64,000 nucleotides of DNA from Poa pratensis (lineage: Eukaryota > Streptophyta > Magnoliopsida > Poales > Poaceae): assembly GCA_947311845.1 (NCBI GenBank), contig CAMZMU010000117.1, positions 76,551,232 to 76,615,231 of the forward strand, written 5' to 3'. A program made the translations under genes and the position numbers. Under the pieces are notes generated by a model. The model was not told the origin of the DNA. It did no database searches and saw only the letters and a program-made list of their open reading frames with translations. Position 1 is the first letter of the stretch. The number at the start of each line of letters is the position of its first letter. Positions 1-9,410 of this stretch are shown one piece after another.

Positions 1-1647
1 GTGTTTGCCACGAAAGCCATGCTTTTGAAAACCCTTTTCCAAAATACAAGTATACTTATTGAGAAACCCGACATAGAGGTGTCAGTGGTTTACTAGGTTT
101 TCGAAGTGAATTTGTTTTACTCCAAATCCTTCTACAAAAATCTTTTGGTGGGATTACGAACCACCCAAGTTTTGGTTAAAAATATTTTGCTAAGAAAATT
201 GGAAATGATTGTGAAAACCTTTTTAAAAGTTTATGAAAAACTATTTTGTCACTCTAGGCAGAGATATCAGTTGTTTATATAAACTATAGGATGGGAAAAA
301 ACATTGTTTATTCAAAACTCCTTTGAAAATCCTTGGATGAATTAGGGTGTACCGAGATGTCGGTATGGAAGGGGAGAAGTGAAGTGTGGTGATGTTTATG
401 AAAAATGCACATTGTGTCTTTGTACCATGACTACCAGCCGAAACCTGTGCGACCACATTTACCCACATATGGGCAAGGGCGTAGTCATATAATTTGCTCG
501 TGTTAGTACTGGATGCCTCAATAACGAGGATAACCTCGTTCCATGAGGGGATGGTCTGAGGACCTACCCCCTGACCTGGGTCCTCTTAATTGAAGTCTAC
601 CGGAAGCCGGTATGAGCGTATCGGAGAAAGAGGATTGAAGGGCTCCCTTGGGTCCGCCAGACAGAACTACGAGTCCTCACACTTAGTTTCTGAGGATTTA
701 AGTGTCGATGGAAAGTGTCGTAGAGGCAGGGTCCTATACTAGCATGAGCAAAGGAGAGGCTATGGCCGGGAAACCGGATGGATGTGGGAAAAGCGTGCTA
801 CCTCTGCAGAGGGTAAAACTATTCGAATAGCCGAGTCCTCGGATATGGACAGTTGGAAGGCTGTCCTAAGACCATGTGCAGGTTTTACAAAGTTTTGGGT
901 TTGAAAGGAAAATGAGTGGAAATTGTTTTATGCAACTATACCAAGGGTATGGTATGAGGTTGCTGGTAAAATAAGTAACCATGAAGGGGTATGACCAGAA
1001 ACCAGGAGGTTTCGGAGAAAGGGACAAGTGGGTGATTTTCGAGGAAAAAGTTCTAAAGGGGTTTTCTCACCTTTTTAAACGAAGGTATATTTTCGTGAAA
1101 AAGGTTTAAAAAGACGTCTTACCTTTTTCAACAAAGATAGGTGAGAAAACTACTTTCCAAAATGTTTTGTCTTCAACAGGATTACAAATCTACTCTTCTT
1201 TTTTTTTAAATAAAGATATAGTGATGTCTTTCTAAAAATAAAAGTCTTTTAAAATTAAAAACTAGTGCCTGCTCCTGTTGGGGTAGTTTTGCGAGTACAA
1301 TCAAATGTACTCATATTGGTTTCGTCCCTGGTTATTGTCTTAGCCAGATTTTAGGAAGAAGAAGAGCAGTTCGAAAAAGAGGAGTTCACTGACGTCCTTG
1401 CGAACTAGGGCGCTTTCCAGTCAGCTGCCTGTAGGGTTAAGGCGAATGACCTGGGCTCCACGTTGTTTGGTGATTCCGCTGCAAGTACCTGTTGAAGCTT
1501 ATGACTTCAACCACGTAAGTATATTTATTCGGTATTTTTGGGGTGTTCTGTGATATCAATTCGAGTTATGTGCAGCAACATACTGATCACGGGATTGTTG
1601 CAGGAAACATAACGAGTATCTCGGGTACTTAATCCGGGGTCCTCACA
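1..1647 (+). mobile_element. LTR fragment, 3' part (gypsy-like), cut by the window edge
   Basis: The stretch has no long reading frame. It has the mixed AT-rich and moderately GC-rich texture of a grass LTR. It ends with CCTCACA at 1641-1647, directly before the coding region of the next gene. The part around 780-870, with a CTCTGCAGAGG motif and a run about a regional cell-wall-unrelated non-coding text, resembles the LTRs of grass chromodomain gypsy elements as I remember them; this is recollection, not a search. Whether it is a solo LTR or the 3' LTR of an element extending left cannot be seen. Strand is inferred from the terminal CA. Confidence 0.4.
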
Positions 1648-1717
1648 CCGACCTCATAGCCACTCAGGCCGCGGCCCGAGCGGTGCTTCTCCTCGGCGGC
1701 CTCATCCCCTCCGTTGA

Positions 1718-3112
1718 CCCCGCTGTCGTGGTCTCCGCGGCGAGTTCGGCCTCTTCCGCCAAAGAGAAGCCGCCGCGGTCAGCGTCCCCTGTTCTTTCGA
1801 CGGCCTCGCCGGCCGTGCCCCATACCGTGGGCGCGATCTCGCGGCTCGGGTCCCGCGAGGCGTCACCGGAGATCACATCTGTCCCCGCGGGCCATGCGGC
1901 GCCCCCCTCGACCTCAACGTCACGCCGGCCGCCAGCGAGCGCGGCAAGACGAAGACCCGGTCGATGTTGAAGGCGGGCACCATTCCCGATCCTCGGGTGC
2001 TTGATTTTGAGGAGATGGCGCCCGTGACGCCGTCCAACCCGGCCTTCTTCAATGAGGTCGACAATGACAATAATGTCATGGATGACATTATCTACAACGG
2101 CACAACCTTCATCAACCCCAAAGACGCCGAGACACAAGACCCAACCGGCCTTGGTGAGACACAATTCGAGAGTGAGCCTCAACCCGAGGGTGTCTCAATT
2201 GACGATGAGCCGCTCGACTTTGATGAGGAACACGCCAACCTCGTCGCCAACCTCAAGAAGAGGAATGCCCGCACGGCATCATACACGGACACGGAGGATA
2301 AAGTCTTTTGTGAGACGTGGATGACGGTCGGCCAAAATGCCACATTTGGTGCTCAACAAAATGGCTCAATGTTTTGGATTCGGGTTCACAAGCACTTCCA
2401 TGAGATAAGGAAGTTGCGTCCTTACCAAATTGAGAGTGATCGGAACAAGGGCTCTCTTAGCAAGAGGTGGGCACACATTCAAACCGAATGTAGCAAATTT
2501 CAAGCCTCCTATGATTATATCAAGGCCCGGAAGGTGAGTGGGGTTGGCATTGATGTCCTTGTTATTCAAGCAATGGACTTCTTCAAGAAGGTGTACAAGA
2601 CCAAATTCAACTTGCTGCATTGTTGGGAGATGATAAAGGGATGCCCCAAATGGATCGAGCTATACAACTCTTTGAAGAAAGGGGGCGAAGGGTCGAAGAA
2701 AAGGGCCAACGGATATGATGAAGAGGTCGATCTCGGCCAAGGCTCCGGTGGCCGGGCGGTGCGGCCGAGAGGACACAAGGCCACGGCCCAAGATGCCAAG
2801 CGCGAAGCGGCCGCGGCTCAATTGGAGGCGACGTTGAGGTGGTTGATCGAAAACAAGGAGTCCTCCACCGCCGCAAGGTATGTCGAGAAACGCAAAGATA
2901 AAGAGGAGGCCATGGCATGCTATGTTGAAATGCAAAAGAAGAAGCTTGAGAGAGAAGCGGACCGAATCAAGAATGACGCGGAGCGCGTCAAGCTCGCGGT
3001 GATGGCCGAGGAGAACCGGATCATGATGGCCGACTTGACCATCATGGACCCGGAGACAAGAGCTTGGATACTCAAGAAGCAAAAGATCATTCTTGACCGT
3101 GGTGATGTTTGA
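1718..3112 (+). CDS. NAM-associated-domain protein (PIF/Harbinger ORF1-like or host gene)
   Basis: The clearest intact coding region in the window. From the ATG at 1964 it encodes 382 residues. The same frame is open 82 codons further up, to a TGA at 1715-1717, and that extension includes a DLNVTP motif and a basic ERGKTKTRS segment, which suggests real coding sequence whose start is non-ATG, lost, or spliced on. Residues about 110-225 from the ATG form a trihelix/Myb-like block with conserved tryptophans (CETWMTVGQN, SLSKRWAHIQTECSKF). It is followed by the short CPKW motif typical of NAM-associated proteins, a basic RPRGHKATAQDAKRE segment, and a charged C-terminal coiled coil ending in DPETRAW. 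Proteins of this kind are common in grasses, often annotated as glutathione S-transferase T3-like, and are related to the DNA-binding ORF1 of PIF/Harbinger transposons. No transposase gene lies beside it. Role: probably DNA binding in the nucleus (inferred). Confidence 0.75.
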   Translation, partial: PRCRGLRGEFGLFRQREAAAVSVPCSFDGLAGRAPYRGRDLAARVPRGVTGDHICPRGPCGAPLDLNVTPAASERGKTKTRSMLKAGTIPDPRVLDFEEMAPVTPSNPAFFNEVDNDNNVMDDIIYNGTTFINPKDAETQDPTGLGETQFESEPQPEGVSIDDEPLDFDEEHANLVANLKKRNARTASYTDTEDKVFCETWMTVGQNATFGAQQNGSMFWIRVHKHFHEIRKLRPYQIESDRNKGSLSKRWAHIQTECSKFQASYDYIKARKVSGVGIDVLVIQAMDFFKKVYKTKFNLLHCWEMIKGCPKWIELYNSLKKGGEGSKKRANGYDEEVDLGQGSGGRAVRPRGHKATAQDAKREAAAAQLEATLRWLIENKESSTAARYVEKRKDKEEAMACYVEMQKKKLEREADRIKNDAERVKLAVMAEENRIMMADLTIMDPETRAWILKKQKIILDRGDV

Positions 3113-4176
3113 TTTGCATCTAGTTTCTATGTCAAACTATTTTGTATCATTTGCTATCATTTGTATTTTGAACTATGTATCATTTGCTCATTTGGAACAT
3201 GTCTATGTCATGCTTCGTTGACAAATATTTTATATTTTATATTTGAATGTCATTCTATGGGTTATTTGTTTTTCAAGTTTGGCAAAGAGGCACATTTTGC
3301 TATTTTTTTTACAAAACGGACCAGTTTTGCGCCGGGCCGTTGGGGGCACCCCCCACCCCAAACGGACAAAGGCCCAGAATCAGACAGAATCGTTCTGTTT
3401 TGGCTGTCCGTATGCGGCCCACCGTTGGAGGTGCCCTAAGCATGGCGCCTCGGGATACGAATGGTCCGATAGGACCCGTTTGGTCGCTGAACCGACCCAA
3501 AAGTTTGAGGCCAGTGAATCACGTGGATCGCAGGCTCTCAAATGCGATTTTGATTGGTTGAGCAGGCACCGAGTGATCCGGTGGGTCAGCTGGGTCGGTC
3601 CACCTATTAGGGTGTGTTATGGATTCTTGATAAACAGCCGTGAGCTTCCAACCGTGAGAAAGCTAATCGTGGGGTGAAAATTATAAAAAGATGGAAGTTG
3701 TTTGCTTGTAACAAACAACTGTGAAACTGTTGTTTTGTCAGAAATTGCCTACAATACTCGCAAGTGTCAAGAGACGGTTTATAACCTTATTGGCAGTAAA
3801 ACATAAATGTGTACTTTGATCGACATGTAAATGATTCTGTTCAAGAATGACATGTGATTGATCTTTTTTGTTTTGTTGCATATGCATAAATTATATTAAT
3901 AGAAAAGAGATATTTTTAGGATTATTACGAAAGAAGGATCTCACATTTGGTGTATGACGGCTAAAGACGATAGCTTCTTGTGCGAATTGGTAGGTCCCCT
4001 CCCCCCTTATATACACGGGTGGGGATTTAGAATTACAAAGCGATAAGTCAGTTGCATACATAAAGATATGGCTAGATCTAATATAGGTTTCTAGTATGTC
4101 GATTCCTTGATCTTGGCCACCATAGGTCTAATGGGTACTAGATTTAGGGTGCGCCATGGCGCACGACCCCCGAACT
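3113..4176. other. Non-coding region with a possible Harbinger-type terminus
   Basis: No convincing gene. At 3421-3435 the sequence CCGTTGGAGGTGCCC is followed by TAA. Read on the other strand this is GGGCACCTCCAACGG after TTA, which resembles the end of a grass PIF/Harbinger element with its TTA/TAA target. The matching end was not found upstream of the NAM-like gene. The segment 3330-3680 is GC-rich, and 3680-4170 is AT-rich with nothing recognised. The last bases, GAACT at 4172-4176, are the target duplication of the next element. Confidence 0.35.
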
Positions 4177-7100
4177 TGTAGCGCCCCGACCCGACTGCTA
4201 TACAGTGATGCTGTGTGTCACCAGTTAAGCGATACAACCGGAGGTTACGGGTTTACCAATCCCCGGCCAAAACCTTTGGCAGGCGTTGCTCGGAATTGAT
4301 CATCGCAACGCAACACCCCGATAGATGCCTTAACACAGGCACAACTATCAATGCATAATAGAGAGATCAAGACTTGTGGAACAACTGGCGCATCACAGAC
4401 TCTACGACACAAAGCATTATAGTTCAACTCTTATAACAGAGAAAGATAGCAAATTACAACCAGAGGTCACAGACCCAACATTACACCATGCGGAAGCGAA
4501 TTAGGTTGTCTAAACGACAAGATCCAAATTATGGCCTAAGAGGCCTACAGATAAACATTCAAGCGCCAGCTGTCCCGGGATGTCCCAAGCTGCCACCTAG
4601 GAACCCCAGACTACTCGTCGACGTCCACAAAGAACCCACCTTCGAGGTCGGTGAAGTCCTCCTCTGAAACAAAACAAACGACGTTGAGTTCGACGAACTC
4701 GCAAGATTAAATATAGAGCTTTAGCTCGATGAGGCTTTCAAAGTTTTATGTCTGTTTTGCATAAAGCTGATTTTATTTAATAAAACACAACTCCATGGCA
4801 TCGACTATCAGAACATTTTCAAAAAGGGGTAAGAAGTAACTCTTTTCTTTTGATAACTTTTCTCATCATCCACCACCCTCATCATCACTGTACCTGTTCT
4901 ACAAAGTCACCTCCCCGAATCACCCTCGAGGAAGCTCACCTTGCATTCTTGAGTAGTACATTTAGTACTCAGGTTTTAAGCATTCCGTTCAAGTTATTCC
5001 ATGATCTTACCTTCACTTCCCAAGTTCGTCCATAACCGCGGGCACGGCTTTTCGAAAAGATTTAACCCTGCAGGGGTGTACAATGTTTGCCACACGTACC
5101 GTCCGGCCCATTGCCTAGCTTTTAGCTCTCTTCCTTGGAGAGCCGGCTGGGTGGGAGCGGTGTCGACTTCTCCCTCGTTAAGGACTAACCCAGGATCATC
5201 AGTGAGGACGGGACAGGTTCAGTGCCTCCAACACCCTGCCCCGTGGCCACTCATTTTCCTAAACACCACCATCCTCATCCCAGTTCATACCACCATCATC
5301 ACGCACGCGCAAATGGAAGCTCAAACTAGAGGACCCTGGCTAGTCCCGCCCGAGTTATTTAGTCTATGAGGGTTCCTGCAATTGCATAGGCCTCACGCAT
5401 GGTTGCACACTCAGTCTTGGTTCAAGAGGTAAAGAACTCGCACCTAGGCGACGAGAACGAGACAAAACACCACAACCACAGTGGCCTCTCATCCCCGCCT
5501 TTAAGCATTTTATTACCTGTCACCACAATTTCTTCACCAACATCCGAACATTTCCACATCTGTTCCCAACATGACATATCCATCGGACGCATAAACATTT
5601 AACTAAGCATGGCTAAGCATCAACATTGCATAGTTAAGTATCTCAGGCCAACAATACAAACCTATGGATAATAGGAGGGAAACAGCTATTGGCATCGGAA
5701 ACTTAATGCAACTATAGGATACTCTAATCCAATAAAATTGACATTTGGAACCGCATGCAATATTATAGTGGAGAAAATATTTGCGGAAAATAGGATGAGA
5801 CATGTTCAGAGCGGGGATTACGCTTGCCTTGCTCAACGTGCTGGTAGTACGGATCGTCGGGGTATTGCGGTGTAACCCCGGCTGCTTGATCTATCGAAGC
5901 ATAGCAACGGAAGAGCAATCAATCACCACACAAGCTTTAGCAGATGCAATGCGCAAACACATGATGACATGACCATTTAAGGTGTTGAACCTTTTATAAG
6001 TTATCTAGCAATATTAAATGGGGTGTGAAAAGGATTACTTAATCAGATAAGGAAAACACCCCATACTTAACTTAATGTTTCTCCTAGCCCCTAAAAAGTG
6101 CAGTCCTCTAATGGCGATCAGATATGCATGATATTTATTTTAAAGGTTAGTACACAATTTTTCTGGACATTTTGGTATATCAAACACATTTTTCTGATGC
6201 ACCGATAAAGAGTTATTGCATTTATAATTTCCTCTTTAAATTATGTCCTATTACAATTTATGTTAAACAACAAGTGCAACTAGTTGTCTAGATTTGGAAA
6301 AAGATGAATTTGGAATTTTATTAGAAACTGAATTAAATCGGATTATCCGATTTTCTTTTGACTCAGAAAATCCGATGTAGAAGGATTTGGGATTTGGAAG
6401 TACTGGCATAATTCGGATAATCCGAAGTGTGTAAAATCGGAACATCCGATGACCGAAAAAGGGCTAAAAAAATTCTAAGGACCAAAGGTCCAAATGCACT
6501 GGAAATACTCGGATATTCCGATGTTTTCTCCACTCGGATTATCCGACGTACTGAACCCATCGCGGCGACGGCGAAACTTCGGTGAACGGGAGCTACGGTC
6601 CACACGCGAGCGAGAGGAGGGCAGGGGAGGTGCGCGTGCTCACCCTAAGCGAGTAGGAGGAGACGGCGAGGTCGGAGGTGGCTCGACGGCGACGAAATCG
6701 GGCGGCGGAGCTTCGGACGGCCGCGGGGAAGACGGGGATGGCGGCGTCGATTCTCGGCGTCCCAGTTCGATTCCTCTGGCTAGGCGGGGGAGGACGTCGA
6801 GGCGGAGCTGCTGGTGGTCGTCGATGTGCTCGGGGTAGCCTCAGGCGACGGCGAGGCGGCGGCGGAGCTCGGCGGCCATGGCGGCGCGGTGAGGAGCAGA
6901 GAGAGAGTGAGAGAGAGAGGAGAGAAAATTATCGGGGGGAGAGCAGAGCAGGTGAGGCCTCGTGGTGGTGCTGTCCTCCTCGCAGGGGAAGGCAGGGAGG
7001 GGGCCCGGGCGCGGCCACGGCATGGCGCCAGTGCGCGGGAGGAGAGAGACGACGTCGATTTGCAAAAACCCCCTGGAACTTTTGTTTCTATCACAGACAA

Positions 7101-7617
7101 GTCATTTTCCTTTAAAAGAAAAACAGTAGCACCTTTCTAGATGTAATTAAGGCACTAAATTATTTTAGAAAAATATGGCAAAATTTGGGGAGGCTCCCCT
7201 TAGCCTGTAGTAGCTCCACAAATTTTGGTGTCCCAAAATAAAATAGTTTGGACCACTTTTGTTTAGCAAGGTTGGTTATGTTATTTTCTCCAATACAATT
7301 TGATATTCCTTTGGAAATTTCAAAGCATGTGCAAAGTAGTATTTTTGAACCATTCGGAACTTCCTTGACAAATATAAAATGTCGAGGTATTTTGTTTTGC
7401 AAGTTTGAGTGCCTTCATTTTTTTTGAGACTGGTTAAAGCAAGTTTGGCATTTTGTTTTTAGGTGGTGCCAAACCACCACAATTCCCTAGCCACAATTCC
7501 CTAACCAAAAGTTAAAGGTTCCATTTTGTACACATTGATGCAAGGATGCCATGATGCAATGAACGAAAAGTGGAAAAATTTACACAGATTTTTAGGTTCT
7601 CAACTCTGGCTGTTACA
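4177..7617 (-). repeat. 3' LTR of gypsy element 1
   Basis: It matches 15633-19057 almost base for base over 3.4 kb, starting TGTAGCGCCCCGACCCG and ending TGTTACA in plus-strand reading. It holds no genuine gene. The GC-rich open frames at 6500-7140 are by-products of composition. A cluster of TCGGATNNTCCGA-like palindromes lies at 6340-6550. Differences from the other copy include an extra TTAGCCTGTAGTAGC-like stretch near 7200 and a different number of AATTCCCTA units near 7480-7505. Confidence 0.92.
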
Positions 7618-7632
7618 ATTCTACCCCCCTTA
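7618..7632 (-). other. Polypurine tract of gypsy element 1
   Basis: On the minus strand a purine-rich AAGGGGGGTAGAAT run abuts the 3' LTR, the usual place where plus-strand DNA synthesis starts. Confidence 0.75.
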
Positions 7633-7653
7633 CAGGAATCTCGTCCCGAGATT

Positions 7654-9407
7654 CTAAGATTGCGGAAAGAAGTCGGGATACTCCTCACGTAGACTAGCCT
7701 CTCTTTCTCAAGTTGATTCTTCCTCGGAATGGTGAGACCACTGAACTTTGAGGAACTTGGTAGTCTCATTACGGGTCTTCCTTTCGGCTTCATCCAGGAC
7801 ACGGATAGGATGCTCGCGATAAGTGAGATCTTCCTGGAGATCCAGCTCCTCATGATTGACCCCATGGATAGGATCTTTAAAACACCGGCGAAGTTGGGAG
7901 ACATGAAACACATCATGTACATTTGGGAAGATGACCGGTAACTCCAACTTATAAGAAAGATCTCCTCGCTTGGCCAGAACGGTGAAAGGGCCATCATAGC
8001 GAGGGGCCAATTTCCCTTTGATACCGAAGCGGCGAACGCCACGGAGTGGAGAGACGCGGAGATAAGCTTTATCACCAATTTCATAGTGAATTTCCTGATG
8101 GTGCTTATCATAGTAGCTCTTCTGCCTAGACTGAGCAATCTTCAGATTCTCTCGTATAATTCTGACCTTCTCCTCAGCTTCATTGATAATATATGGACCA
8201 AAGAGTGTCCTCTCTCCGGTCTCAGACCAATTTAGAGGAGTTCGGCATTTTCTTCCGTACAGAACCTCGAATGGAGCCACGCCCAGACTAGCTTGATAGC
8301 TATTGTTGTAGGAGAACTCCGCGAAAGGGAGATACTTTTTCCAATCCTTGCCAAAAGAGATCACACATGCCCTAAGCATGTCTTCCAAAACTTGGTTCAC
8401 TCTTTCTGTCTGACCATCAGTTTGAGGATGGAACGCGGTGCTGAAGTTGAGACGGGTGCCCATAGCAGTTTGGAAACTAGTCCAAAACTTGGAGGTGAAT
8501 AGGCTTCCACGATCAGAAATTATCTTCTTGGGAATGCCGTGAAGTACGACGATCCGAGAAACATACAGGTCTGCCAACTTGGCAGCTGTAATGTCAACAC
8601 GAACGGGGAGGAAGTGAGCCACTTTTGATAGTCGATCAATGATGACCCAGATGGCATCGTTTCCCTTTGGAGACTTCGGCAGACCAGTAATGAAGTCCAT
8701 ACCAATTTCATCCCATTTCCACTCGGGGATAGCAATAGGGTGAAGAGTGCCGGCAGGCCTTTGATGTTCAGCCTTTACCCGTCGACAGGTGTCCCATTCA
8801 GCAACATACTTGGCAATTTCCCTCTTCATCCGAGTCCACCAGAATTGTGGCCGAAGGTCTTGGTACATTTTGGTACTACCGGGATGAATAGAGAGAGTAG
8901 ATTCATGAGCTTCTTGGAGGATCAGCTCCCTCAATTTTCGTTTCTTTGGCACTACCAAGCGGTCACCAAAATAGACCACTCCGGCTTCATTGACAGAAAA
9001 ACATTTGGCCTTCCCGCTAGCAATGTTCTCCTTGATTTTTAGAATACCCTTGTCACGGGTTTGAGCTTCCTTAATCTGGTCTACAAGAGTAGATTTGATC
9101 TCCAGATTTGCAAGGTAGCTAGAGGGAACAATTTCTAAGTTCAAACGAGAGAACTCTTCATGGAGGGCAGGTTGGGCCTTTTCAATCATCAGGTTGTTGC
9201 AATAGGACTTCCGACTTAGCGCGTCAGCCACGAGGTTTGCTTTGCCGGGTTGATAGTTCAGACTCACATCATAGTCCTTGATTAACTCCAACCAACGCCT
9301 TTGCCTGAGATTTAAATCCGGCTGGGTGAAGAGGTACTTCAGACTCTTATGATCCGAGAAGATCTCGCAACGGTTACCAAACAGGTATGGTCTCCATTGC
9401 TTCAAAG
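7654..9407 (-). pseudogene. pol, 3' half: end of RNase H, integrase, chromodomain (gypsy 1)
   Basis: Reading from 9407 downwards, the frame opens in the RNase H C-terminal part ([12 protein letters not shown], then [13 protein letters not shown]). It continues with the integrase zinc region ([10 protein letters not shown], then [11 protein letters not shown]), the catalytic core ([33 protein letters not shown]) and a C-terminal chromodomain-like segment ([29 protein letters not shown]). The first cysteine of the zinc CxxC appears as tryptophan (AEWDTC). A TGA at 7708-7710 stands where related elements have tryptophan in the STWERE-type motif. Past it the same frame continues with EREASLREEYPDFFPQS to a TAG at 7654-7656. 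The upstream part of RNase H lies beyond the CACTA insertion. Confidence 0.9.
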
Positions 9408-9410
9408 CAT

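Noticed and set aside
6494..7140. Several overlapping GC-rich open frames on both strands (and their copies at 17933-18583)
   Set aside because: They lie inside gypsy 1 LTRs, are rich in Arg/Gly/Ser in all frames, differ between the two LTR copies, and have no motif.
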